A DNA stretch of 64,000 bases from Nostoc sp. UHCC 0702 (GTDB taxonomy: Bacteria; Cyanobacteriota; Cyanobacteriia; Cyanobacteriales; Nostocaceae): assembly GCA_017164015.1 (NCBI GenBank), contig CP071065.1, positions 8,027,501-8,091,500 of the forward strand. Reading direction: 5' to 3'. Under the pieces are notes generated by a model. It had not been told where the DNA came from, searched no databases, and was given only the letters and a program-made list of their open reading frames with translations. Made by a program: the position numbers and the translations under genes. Shown one piece after another: positions 1 through 8,166 of the stretch (position 1 is its first letter; every line of letters starts with the position of its first letter).

Positions 1-407
1 GTGATTAACTTTTTGATAGAACCGAACATTAGAATTGCTCCTGCCTTTTATATCTGTAATGTTGGCCGTAATATTAAAAACTACAGCAAAATGTTACATT
101 TTTTTGCGCCACACTATTGCGCTGACCAGCTTTATAGATTTGTACTAATCAACATTGTAGTAACACTACAGGGCAAATGTTATCTACTTTGCAAGCACTT
201 GCAACCTGCATACACCGAGAACTAATTATTAAATTTTACTGTAACTTAGGGCAAGATTCTGAAAGTTTGCTTAATAAAATTTCACATTTTTTATTAACCA
301 AATACCTATTTGCATTCAACCAGTAAGAGGAGTGTCACAGCCTCGATACAGGTGGCCGCAGTACTCAGTTAAATTTTCTACAGGCTTGATACAGGCGAGT
401 TTGGCAG
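1..407. other. Intergenic region, no supported gene
   Basis: AT-rich stretch before the lipase gene. An open frame at 1-225 has no recognisable motif and no ribosome binding site, and its composition looks non-coding. I see no tRNA or clear terminator here. Confidence 0.5.
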
Positions 408-1076
408 ATGAACACTGAAAATCGGCAACATAATCCTGTTTTGTTAGTACATGGCATTGAGGATACAGGAGCAGTTTTTGACAAAATGGCGGCTCACTTG
501 AGACAACAGGGGTGGTCTGTGTACACCCTGGATCTCGTGCCCAACAATGGTGATGCGGGTCTTGATGTATTAGCCAAGCAGCTAGCTGATTATGTGGCTG
601 CCAACTTTGGCTTAGAGCAACCGCTAGATTTGATAGGCTTCAGCATGGGAGGAATTGTCAGCCGTTATTATGTTCAACGGCTGGGAGGTATTAACCGTGT
701 GCAGCGGTTTATCACTATTTCTTCGCCTCATCATGGAACTGTAATAGCCTATGCTTCCCAGCGTCGTGGTTGTATGCAAATGCGGCCCAACAGCGTTTTT
801 ATCAAAGATTTAAATTCTGATGCTGCAATGTTAAGGCATCTGAATTTTACGTCTATATGGACACCTTATGATTTAATGATTGTGCCAACGAGTAGTTCAC
901 AATTGCCGATAGGAAAAGAAGTGATCTTACCAGTTGCACTGCATTCTTGGATGCTGGCAGACTCCAGATGTTTGGCAGCAGTAGCAACTGCCTTAACAGA
1001 ACCGATTAACCCCTATCCCCAATTTGGGTATACTCATAGCTTCCAAAAATCGCCTCTGGGTGGCGGTAATATTTGA
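408..1076 (+). CDS. Lipase / alpha-beta hydrolase
   Basis: Predicted serine hydrolase of 222 residues, of the small bacterial triacylglycerol lipase type that cleaves ester bonds in lipids. The sequence shows the oxyanion-hole segment LLVHG (residues 12-16), the nucleophile elbow GFSMG with Ser79, and plausible acid and base residues Asp155 and His179. There is no signal peptide, so it is probably cytoplasmic or membrane-associated. Its last 71 bases overlap the end of the convergent VOC gene, so the C-terminal 20 or so residues may be a run-on tail. The natural lipid substrate cannot be read from the sequence. Confidence 0.85.
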   Translation: MNTENRQHNPVLLVHGIEDTGAVFDKMAAHLRQQGWSVYTLDLVPNNGDAGLDVLAKQLADYVAANFGLEQPLDLIGFSMGGIVSRYYVQRLGGINRVQRFITISSPHHGTVIAYASQRRGCMQMRPNSVFIKDLNSDAAMLRHLNFTSIWTPYDLMIVPTSSSQLPIGKEVILPVALHSWMLADSRCLAAVATALTEPINPYPQFGYTHSFQKSPLGGGNI

Positions 1077-1437
1077 GTTCTATCAGGTTGTAAAAAGGAT
1101 CTTCTAAAAAGAAAGTGCGATGCTCTAGGGGAGAACCAACAAAGCGATTTTTGGGTTCTTCACGAAAAAGCAGCTGTTGCTGTTGTGCCTTTTTTAGTAA
1201 ATCTTCCCAATCACGCTCTTGGGTAAAAATTAGCCCAAAGTGTCTGGGATAGATAGTGCGTTGGCGTGTTAAATCCTCTCTGGTGACGTGAGCTACCAAT
1301 TGATGACCGTAGAGGTTGAGAATTAAAGCTTGGGGGTTTTCACGACCAGGGATACAACCCAATCCATCGACATAATAAGCCTTTGTCTGAGCAATATCAG
1401 TCACGGGGAAAGCCAGATGAAATAAAGTTTGGCTCAT
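1006..1437 (-). CDS. VOC (glyoxalase/dioxygenase superfamily) protein
   Basis: A 143-residue protein of the vicinal oxygen chelate fold, with two beta-alpha-beta-beta-beta modules. His7, His66 and Glu120 sit where metal ligands are expected, and the block FFLEDPFYNLIELKYY near residues 109-124 is typical of the family. Members are metal-dependent lyases, isomerases or dioxygenases acting on small molecules; the substrate is unknown. It starts at an ATG and converges with the lipase gene, overlapping it tail to tail. Confidence 0.85.
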   Translation of the reverse strand: MSQTLFHLAFPVTDIAQTKAYYVDGLGCIPGRENPQALILNLYGHQLVAHVTREDLTRQRTIYPRHFGLIFTQERDWEDLLKKAQQQQLLFREEPKNRFVGSPLEHRTFFLEDPFYNLIELKYYRHPEAIFGSYEYTQIGDRG

Positions 1438-1557
1438 AGTTAATAGTAAATAGACTCATTGGGGAGCCACTTGCTCCACTTGGGCAAAGAAAAAACACAG
1501 TTAGATTTAATTATGCCCAATTAGTCATTTACCATTTTAGCTAAAACCGACAGAAGC

Positions 1558-1586
1558 CTCACGTCTGACCCGAAGGGCAGCGTGAG
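1558..1586. repeat. Hairpin upstream of TnpB, possible left end
   Basis: The arms ctcacg and cgtgag enclose ctg-ccc/ggg-cag pairing around a gaa loop, with single-base bulges. It lies about 200 bases before the TnpB start. The gaa loop matches that of the downstream hairpin at 2960-2988, which suggests the subterminal palindromes of an IS200/IS605-type element. The exact element boundary is not visible. Confidence 0.5.
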
Positions 1587-1782
1587 ATGAATGACGGGTG
1601 AGTTGAGGACAGTCTTGCGACGGCAGTTGCTACAACGGGGGGCATTGGGGCCCCCTCTGGGGATGGGGGGAGACCCCCGCAACGCACTGCCTCACCAATG
1701 CCAAAGGCGAGGCAGGAAGACATGGAGGAAACGAACAAATTCCATGCTATCCTCTTTTATAGTAAATGTTGTTTGCTCTAAT

Positions 1783-2991
1783 ATGTTGAGAGTCGTCAAA
1801 GTCAGGTTATATCCAGATATCCAACAACAGCAGTCACTAGCACAAGCCTTTGGCAGTTGCCGTTGGTTATGGAATTATTGCTTGAATTTGATGAACCAAA
1901 CATACAAAGAAACTGGTAAGGGCTTGTCTGGATACGAAGTCAAAAAGATAATTCCCCAGTTAAAGAAAGAGTATGAGTGGTTATCACTAACTTACTCACA
2001 ATGTTTGCAGCAAGTTTGTTTAAATCTGGGAGTAGCGTTTCATAATTTTTTTGAAAAACGAGCTAAATATCCTAGATTCAAATCTAAACATGGTAAGCAG
2101 TCAATACAGTACCTTCAAAACGTCAAAGTTACTGATAATTATTTAACCCTCCCCAAAATAGGGGATGTATCGGCAATAATCCATAGACCAATTGAGGGTA
2201 AAGTCAAAACTGTCACTATATCTAAAAATTGTTCTAATCAATACTTTGCGGCTATCCTTTTTGATGATAGTAAGGAGAAACCAATATCGAAAATAGATGG
2301 TAAAGCAATAGGTATTGATTTGGGTCTAAGCCACTTTGCCGTTACAAGTGATGGCTCTAAATTTGAAAATCCTAGATTAATCAACAAGCATCAGAAGAAT
2401 TTAAAGCTTAAACAACAGCAACTATCTAGGAAACAGAAAGGTTCTAATAACCGTGTTAAAGCTAGAAAGAAGGTTGCTAGAGTTCATAGAAAGATCACAA
2501 ACTGCCGTCAAGATTTTCTGCATAAGCTATCACGTAGAATAGTTAATGAAAACCAAGTTATTTTTGTAGAAAATCTCAACGTTAAAGGCATGATGCAGAA
2601 TCATTGTTTGGCTAAATCCATCCAGCAAGTAGGATGGGGAATGTTTTGCACCATGTTGAAATACAAGGCAAAGATGGCAGGGAAAATTTATCTAGAAGTT
2701 GATAGATTTTTCCCAAGTTCAAAAACCTGTCATGTGTGTCTGAATCAAGTTGGTAGCTTACCGCTAGAGGTAAGATTCTGGACTTGTGAAAAGTGCCACA
2801 CAAAGCATGACAGAGATGTGAACGCAAGTATTAACCTCAGAGATGAGGGTTTACGAATCTTGACCTCTGGAACGGGGGATAAAGCCTGTTGTCCAGATGT
2901 AAGTCGTAGTAAGGGAGGACGCAAGAAATCCACTACTGCGCTTTCTGTTGGACAGGAAGCCTACAGTGACGCGAAGCGTCACTGTAGGTAG
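1783..2991 (+). CDS. tnpB: TnpB-family RNA-guided nuclease (IS200/IS605, IS1341 type)
   Basis: TnpB proteins are RuvC-type nucleases guided by an RNA made from the right end of their transposon; they are also called OrfB. From the ATG at 1783 the protein has 402 residues. The RuvC triad is present: Asp179 in GIDLGLSHF, Glu263 in FVENLNVKGM and Asp345 in HDRDVNAS. A zinc finger uses Cys316, Cys319, Cys335 and Cys338. The frame stays open upstream to 1591, but those 64 residues come from repeat-like DNA and lack family similarity, so the ATG directly before LRVVKVRLYP is preferred. No TnpA (Y1 transposase) gene is nearby, so mobility would need a transposase in trans. The stop codon follows the right-end hairpin. 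Confidence 0.93.
   Translation: MLRVVKVRLYPDIQQQQSLAQAFGSCRWLWNYCLNLMNQTYKETGKGLSGYEVKKIIPQLKKEYEWLSLTYSQCLQQVCLNLGVAFHNFFEKRAKYPRFKSKHGKQSIQYLQNVKVTDNYLTLPKIGDVSAIIHRPIEGKVKTVTISKNCSNQYFAAILFDDSKEKPISKIDGKAIGIDLGLSHFAVTSDGSKFENPRLINKHQKNLKLKQQQLSRKQKGSNNRVKARKKVARVHRKITNCRQDFLHKLSRRIVNENQVIFVENLNVKGMMQNHCLAKSIQQVGWGMFCTMLKYKAKMAGKIYLEVDRFFPSSKTCHVCLNQVGSLPLEVRFWTCEKCHTKHDRDVNASINLRDEGLRILTSGTGDKACCPDVSRSKGGRKKSTTALSVGQEAYSDAKRHCR
2960..2988 (+). mobile_element. Right-end hairpin of the TnpB element, probable omega-RNA 3' part
   Basis: A perfect 13-bp inverted repeat (cctacagtgacgc / gcgtcactgtagg) with a gaa loop covers the last codons of tnpB. In characterised IS200/IS605 elements the guide RNA scaffold overlaps the 3' end of tnpB and ends at the right end, with the guide taken from the flank just beyond. 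The flank here would begin shortly after 2990. The role as RNA scaffold is inferred from the family. Confidence 0.6.
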
Positions 2992-3037
2992 TTCACGTCT
3001 CATACCATTTCACTCAATTACTGATACAAATCCATCA

Positions 3038-3066
3038 GTAGAGACGTTCCGGCGGAACGTCTCTAC
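3038..3066. repeat. Dispersed palindromic repeat
   Basis: A perfect 13-bp inverted repeat, gtagagacgttcc / ggaacgtctctac, around ggc. It is followed at about 3080-3135 by a second GC-rich palindromic stretch (gccagcc...ggctggc type). Such elements are common between genes in Nostocales. There is no T-tract, so it is not called a terminator. Confidence 0.6.
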
Positions 3067-3632
3067 TGCAACCCTGCAACGCCAGCCGCGCGGCTGTCGG
3101 GAAACCGCAAGGGCGCGCTGGCTCCCTCTGCTGCCTATTTGTATCAACATTAAAGTAAAACATCCTCTAAGCAATGAGACGAGAAATCAAGGGTTTGAGC
3201 AGGAATGTAGCAAAGCAGGCGAGTTCTTGAGCAAAAAAGCAGGGGGCAAAGAGGAAAGTTCCGAATTTATTGTTTTAAACTGCGTTTGTGGTCAACCTGA
3301 ATACAGTTTTTCATAAAATAAACTTATAATATGCTGACGGTGTTTTCTTAAAGGTTTCGGGTTTAATATGCTTTTTAAACTAGGTTTTAAGAATAATTAC
3401 TGAGCCAAAGCCTTTGAGTTAACCTATTAAATCTACTTATTGATTAACGATAGCTTTTCCACGTCTGCCGCTGAACAAAAGTTGTTCTTGAGATTAGGCA
3501 TCAGGACTAGGAAGGAATTTAGTCCACAAAATGAGTTTTTCTTACTAACACCCAACCCCTAATCTCTGTAAAACACCCTAGTTCCAAAATTGGTTATTCT
3601 GTTGGTATTCTGGCAAAACTACTCGTGATTCA
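3067..3632. other. Intergenic region with repeat remnants
   Basis: The left part holds GC-rich repeat sequence; the rest is AT-rich. An open frame at 2948-3316 crosses the TnpB end hairpin and the repeats and is rejected. I see no RNA gene. Confidence 0.5.
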
Positions 3633-3638
3633 TTGCTG

Positions 3639-4460
3639 ATGTTATCTTTAATTGACTCTGCGAATCCTTGGTTAGTGGGAGTAGGATTAAACACGATTTT
3701 ATTGGGTTTAGTTTGGATTGCTCCTAAAAAGCTGCTTACTCCAGCGGGTTTATTCCACGCGTGGTTACTAGGCGTACTAATTTGGGGAACTTTAGGCTGG
3801 CAGGGATATGTGGTGGTAATGTTCTACTTTTTGGTTGGTTCTGGTGTGACACGCATTGGCATGGCACAAAAGGAATCTGAAGGGATAGCTGAAAAGCGTT
3901 CCGGGGCAAGAGGCCCAGAAAATGTCTGGGGTTCGGCTTTAACTGGAGCGTTGTGTGCTTTGGGAGTCGGGATCATAAATTCAGGATTTTTTACACCCAG
4001 TCCCCAGTTCCCAGTTCCCAGCGATGCACTGAGCTTGTCGAAGTGTCCCCAGTCCCTACTTTTATTAGGCTACGTAGCAAGTTTTAGTACCAAACTTTCT
4101 GACACCTGTGCTAGTGAAGTCGGTAAAGCATACGGTAAAAGTACCTTTTTGATTACGACATTACAACCAGTACCCCGTGGCACAGAAGGGGCAGTTAGCT
4201 TGGAGGGAACTTTAGCTGGTGTGGGGGGTTCAATTGCGATCGCTATAATAGCCTGGGCAGTCGGTTTGATTAATCTATTGGGAATAGTTTGGTGTGTATT
4301 GGCAGCTTTTATTGCCACTAATTTAGAAAGCGTCATTGGCGCAACACTGCAATCTAAATACACCTGGCTAACCAATGAAGTAGTCAATATTTTCAATACA
4401 TTAATCGGTGCGGGAGCAGCAATACTACTTGCTTGGATCTGGACAAGTACCTTTGCCTAA
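3639..4460 (+). CDS. DUF92 family integral membrane protein
   Basis: A 273-residue hydrophobic protein with about six membrane segments. It carries the DUF92 block containing SDTCASEVGKAYGK and ITTLQPVPRGTEGAVSLEGT. Plant and cyanobacterial relatives include VTE6, a phytyl-phosphate kinase of chlorophyll-derived phytol salvage for tocopherol; that function is only inferred here. The ATG at 3639 is preferred over the TTG at 3633. Residues about 118-139 (PSPQFPVPSDALSLSKCPQS) look foreign: the DNA is a dispersed repeat read in frame, placed in a loop just before a membrane helix. Confidence 0.82.
   Translation: MLSLIDSANPWLVGVGLNTILLGLVWIAPKKLLTPAGLFHAWLLGVLIWGTLGWQGYVVVMFYFLVGSGVTRIGMAQKESEGIAEKRSGARGPENVWGSALTGALCALGVGIINSGFFTPSPQFPVPSDALSLSKCPQSLLLLGYVASFSTKLSDTCASEVGKAYGKSTFLITTLQPVPRGTEGAVSLEGTLAGVGGSIAIAIIAWAVGLINLLGIVWCVLAAFIATNLESVIGATLQSKYTWLTNEVVNIFNTLIGAGAAILLAWIWTSTFA
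3995..4056. repeat. Dispersed repeat inserted in frame in the DUF92 gene
   Basis: The runs cagtccccagttcccagt and gcactgagcttgtcgaagtg resemble dispersed intergenic repeats of this genome; compare the tcgacttcgctcag motif near 22031-22044 and the cccagt-rich spacer at 52390-52490. The insert keeps the reading frame and adds about 21 residues. Confidence 0.65.
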
Positions 4461-4684
4461 TTATTTTCCTGATTTCTCTGGACATTTAAAAGTACTTTCA
4501 GGCAACGCACTTGTGGTGTTGTTGCTGTAGCGCTATGCCATAAATCAGACAAGCAATTAACCCTTTGCCAAAAAATGCCAGCTACAATACTAAATTATTT
4601 TATGTAAAGAATTACTGGCTTCTGAGGTTGACGCTGTACATTTTAAAGTTTATAAAAATTTAGCTGTTTTTACTGGTTTAATTC

Positions 4685-5443
4685 ATGGAATCTTTATCAT
4701 TTTTGACAGTCAACGACCAGCCAATTACTATTGACAAGGCAGTAAAATATCTGCAAGCCTCTGGAAAATTAGCACAATTCATTGGTGATATTCTTCGTCA
4801 GCACGTCATCGAGCAAGAAATACAAACCCGAGACGATATTGAAATCAGCCCAGCTTTAACAGAACAGGCAATTATCGACTTTCGCCTTAACAACAAACTT
4901 ACTGAACCCCAAACTTTTCAAGAATGGTTAAAGAGTAATGGCACAGATTACACGACATTTCACACATCAGTTGCTTTTAGCTTTAAATTAGAAAAACTCA
5001 AAGCTTTAGTGACAGAACCAAAACTTCCAGAATATTTTATTGAACGTAAGATTTTCCTGGATCGGGTGATTCTCTCTCGGCTCGTTGTTAAGAATCGAGA
5101 ACTCAGTGAAGAACTACAAACCCAAATCGAAGAAGGAGGTAACTTTGAACAACTAGCTAGAGAGTATTCAGTAGCAGATGACCGAATTGTCAACGGCATG
5201 ATGGGGCCCATCAGCCGAGGAACAATGCCAGATAAACTCAGAGCTGCTATTGATGCGGCAAGCCCTGGACAACTGGTAGGGCCAATAGAAATCGAAGGAA
5301 GTTATGGTTTGTTTCGAGTAGAACAATTTGTGCCAGCTTCTTTAGAAGATACTCAACTCAAGCAAGCATTACAAAATGAATTATTTGAAAAATGGCTAGC
5401 CCAGAAAATTCAAAAGCTGACAGTCAAACTACAAGTGAGCTAA
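4685..5443 (+). CDS. PpiC-type (parvulin/SurA-like) peptidyl-prolyl isomerase
   Basis: A 252-residue protein with a SurA-like N-terminal helical region and a rotamase domain at about residues 125-220, with the blocks EEGGNFEQLAREYSVAD and GMMGPISRGTMP. It would catalyse prolyl cis-trans isomerisation and act as a folding or export chaperone. There is no signal peptide, so it probably works on the cytoplasmic side. Its last 52 bases overlap the following ABC exporter gene in another frame, implying translational coupling. The pair suggests handling of an exported peptide. Confidence 0.85.
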   Translation: MESLSFLTVNDQPITIDKAVKYLQASGKLAQFIGDILRQHVIEQEIQTRDDIEISPALTEQAIIDFRLNNKLTEPQTFQEWLKSNGTDYTTFHTSVAFSFKLEKLKALVTEPKLPEYFIERKIFLDRVILSRLVVKNRELSEELQTQIEEGGNFEQLAREYSVADDRIVNGMMGPISRGTMPDKLRAAIDAASPGQLVGPIEIEGSYGLFRVEQFVPASLEDTQLKQALQNELFEKWLAQKIQKLTVKLQVS

Positions 5444-8166
5444 AACTTCTGGATAATGAATCTCTACAAGTAAACGTGGTAGCTTGCGTGCCTTGGGATC
5501 AGCCGCCTCTATGCTGGCTGACTCCCCAACAACAAACTCACTTACAAAATCAGTGTCAAACCCGTCAGTATCGTCTGGGAGAAAAAATCTGGTCGAGTGA
5601 AGTCGGAGGTTACCAATTCTTCATTGTTACTGGTAAAGTCCGCTTGCGGAGTCAAGCCCGCAATCTTGGCGAGCAAGATGTCGGCAAACCTTTGGCAGCC
5701 TTACAGGCAGGAGATTGGTTTGGCGACTTACAAAAACTTTCTGTAGAGTATAAAGCTGTAGCTGCCAGCAAAGAAGTAGTAGTAGTGTGTTGGGATACAG
5801 CATTATTAACAGAAGTTTCTACACCGGAAATGGAGGGGTTTTGGCAAACCTCTTCTGAGGATGGGGGGAGCAGGGGAGCAGGGGAGCAGGGAAGCAGGGG
5901 AGCAGGGGAGAAGTTATTGCTAGATTCTCCCCATCGCCCCATCTCCTCATCTCCCTCATCTCCCTCATCTCCCTCATCCCCCTCATCCCCCTCATCTCCC
6001 TCATCTCCCTCATCCCCCTCATCTCCCTCATCTGTAATATCGGGTTATCCTTTTGTCTATAGCTGGAATACAGCTGCTGCCTGTTTAACAATGGCGTCCC
6101 AACAGTTGGAAAATCCTGTGAAACTGGAATGGGTACAACGCCAACTCAGGGGAGAACGCCCAAAACAAGTTATAGAAGCAGCAGAAAAGTTAGGGTTGGT
6201 TTTGCGCCAGTTGCAAGTGACTTGGCTTGATTTGCGACAGTTATCATTTCCAGCTTTACTACAGTGGAAATCTGACTCACAGCCGACACCTTCTTGGGTA
6301 GTGGTTTATGGAGTTAAAGGTTCTAGCCTAATTATTGGTAATCCTTTAAATGCTGATCATACTTGCGAAAGCGTTCCTCAATCAGTAGTTGAAGCTGCCT
6401 GGGATGGCAAGCTGTGGCAAGTAGAATTTATATCCAAGCAAGAAAAATTTAACCTTAGTTGGTTTATCCCAGCAGTTTGGAAGTTCCGCAACTTGCTAGG
6501 AGAAGTTCTACTGGCATCTTTTACGTTGCAGCTTTTGGGGTTAGGTACACCGTTAATTACGCAAGTCGTCATTGACAAAGTAATGGTGCAAGAGAGTTTG
6601 CCGACTCTTGATGTCATGGCGATCGCACTTTTATTGGTAGCCTTGTTCGAGGCGATACTCGGCATTCTGCGACTATTTGTCTTTACCCATACAGCTCGTC
6701 GCTTAGATTTGAGCTTATCGGCACAACTATTTCGGCATCTGATGCGTTTGCCTTTAGCTTATTTTGAGTCGCGGCGCGTGGGAGACACAGTAGCCAGAGT
6801 TCAAGAACTAGAACAAATCCGTCAGTTTCTCACAGGTACAGCATTAACTGTGATTTTAGATAGCATCTTTGCTGTGGTCTACCTGGCATTGATGTTTTAC
6901 TATAATATCCCGCTGACCTTTGTGGCTTTGGCAGTACTACCACTGTTTGCGACTTTGACCATAGTTGCCACACCAATTCTTCGCGGTTGGCTCAACGAAA
7001 CTTTTAACCGCAGTGCTGATAGTCAATCGTTTTTAGTTGAGACAGTCACAGGAATTCACTCAGTCAAAGCTCATGCAGCAGAACCAGTAGCACGCGATCG
7101 CTGGGAAGGATTATTTGCTCGTTTCATCCGTACTGGCTTCAAAGCTTCAACCACTTCCAACATTAGCAGCAATATTGGTGACTTTCTCACCAATCTTTCC
7201 TCTTTACTGATTCTGTGGTTTGGTGCCAAGTTAGTTATCGAACAGAAGCTGACTATCGGTCAGCTTGTAGCTTTTCAAATGCTGTCTGGGAGAGTCACAG
7301 GCCCACTTCTGAGATTAGTGCAATTGTGGCAAAATCTGCAACAAGTCTTACTTTCTGTAGACCGCATAGGAGACATCCTTAACGTTCCTCCAGAAGCAGA
7401 AGCCGGAACTGGTCTAGTTTTACCACCCCTCAAAGGTCAAGTCACCTTCGAGCAAGTCTTTTTCCGCTACCAACCACATACCGAACCAGTGTTGCGAGGC
7501 ATTTCCTTCAACGTGGAACCAGGGCAGTTTGTTGGCATCGTCGGACGTAGCGGTTCTGGTAAAAGTACCCTCTCTAAGCTGTTGCAACGCCTTTATCAAA
7601 TTGAATCAGGACGCATCCTCATTGATGGTTTTGATATCAAAAGTGCAGATTTAGCTTCACTGCGACAGCAAACTGGTGTAGTTCTCCAGGAAGACTTTTT
7701 ATTTAACGGTTCTATCTTGGAAAATATTACTCTTGGTAATCCTGACATTACTGCAGAGGAAGTAGTAGAAGCCGCAAGACTAGCTGTAGCCCATGACTTT
7801 ATTAGTCAATTTCCCTACGGTTACGAGACTAATGTTGGTGAACGCGGTACAGCTTTATCTGGCGGACAGCGCCAACGCATTGCCTTAGCACGGTTATTTC
7901 TTTCCCAAGCACCGATTTTGGTATTGGATGAAGCTACCAGCGCTTTGGATAGTGAAACTGAACAGCAAGTACTGCAAAACCTGCAAAAAATATCTGCTAA
8001 TCGTACTGTATTCCTGATTGCTCACCGCTTTGCACCCCTCAAACGTGCTGATTTGATTTTAGTGTTAGAGCGAGGCGTAATTGCTGAACATGGAACCCAT
8101 TCACAGTTGTTGCAACAAAAAGGCTTGTACTGGTCACTATATCAACGGCAGCAAGCAAACATTTAG
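5392..8166 (+). CDS. HetC/PCAT-like ABC exporter: cNMP-binding, C39-like, membrane and ATPase domains
   Basis: A 924-residue transporter. Residues about 36-150 resemble a cyclic-nucleotide-binding domain, 218-350 a peptidase C39-like domain, 365-650 a six-helix ABC membrane domain and 680-915 the ATPase. The ATPase has Walker A GRSGSGKST (718-726), LSGGQ (822-826), Walker B with DE at 846-847 and His878. The architecture matches HetC and related leader-peptide exporters. In the C39-like domain the usual catalytic Cys of the CGAACL motif is replaced (TAAACL, residues 227-232) and the usual His is Trp302, so cleavage is unlikely and substrate binding more likely. Residues 155-215 are a low-complexity linker encoded by repeats. 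No HlyD-type adaptor gene lies next to it. Confidence 0.88.
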   Translation: MASPENSKADSQTTSELKLLDNESLQVNVVACVPWDQPPLCWLTPQQQTHLQNQCQTRQYRLGEKIWSSEVGGYQFFIVTGKVRLRSQARNLGEQDVGKPLAALQAGDWFGDLQKLSVEYKAVAASKEVVVVCWDTALLTEVSTPEMEGFWQTSSEDGGSRGAGEQGSRGAGEKLLLDSPHRPISSSPSSPSSPSSPSSPSSPSSPSSPSSPSSVISGYPFVYSWNTAAACLTMASQQLENPVKLEWVQRQLRGERPKQVIEAAEKLGLVLRQLQVTWLDLRQLSFPALLQWKSDSQPTPSWVVVYGVKGSSLIIGNPLNADHTCESVPQSVVEAAWDGKLWQVEFISKQEKFNLSWFIPAVWKFRNLLGEVLLASFTLQLLGLGTPLITQVVIDKVMVQESLPTLDVMAIALLLVALFEAILGILRLFVFTHTARRLDLSLSAQLFRHLMRLPLAYFESRRVGDTVARVQELEQIRQFLTGTALTVILDSIFAVVYLALMFYYNIPLTFVALAVLPLFATLTIVATPILRGWLNETFNRSADSQSFLVETVTGIHSVKAHAAEPVARDRWEGLFARFIRTGFKASTTSNISSNIGDFLTNLSSLLILWFGAKLVIEQKLTIGQLVAFQMLSGRVTGPLLRLVQLWQNLQQVLLSVDRIGDILNVPPEAEAGTGLVLPPLKGQVTFEQVFFRYQPHTEPVLRGISFNVEPGQFVGIVGRSGSGKSTLSKLLQRLYQIESGRILIDGFDIKSADLASLRQQTGVVLQEDFLFNGSILENITLGNPDITAEEVVEAARLAVAHDFISQFPYGYETNVGERGTALSGGQRQRIALARLFLSQAPILVLDEATSALDSETEQQVLQNLQKISANRTVFLIAHRFAPLKRADLILVLERGVIAEHGTHSQLLQQKGLYWSLYQRQQANI
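5947..6027 (+). repeat. Nine 9-bp tandem repeats inside the exporter gene
   Basis: The unit tcatctccc, with the variant tcatccccc, occurs nine times in a row and encodes repeated Ser-Ser-Pro. Just before it, 5865-5910 carries a ggggagcagggg array like those at 20411-20436 and 23788-23813. As 9 is a multiple of 3, copy changes keep the frame. Confidence 0.92.

Noticed and set aside
1..225. 74-codon open frame at the left edge
   Set aside because: No motif, no ribosome binding site, and AT-rich non-coding composition.
1591..1782. N-terminal extension of the TnpB frame
   Set aside because: The extra 64 residues come from repeat-like GC-rich DNA and do not match the TnpB family, whose start is at LRVVKVRLYP.
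3038..3066. Palindrome as terminator of tnpB
   Set aside because: No T-tract follows, and the sequence is of a common dispersed repeat type.
2948..3316. 122-codon frame after TnpB
   Set aside because: It runs through the TnpB end hairpin and two palindromic repeats and has no protein family features.
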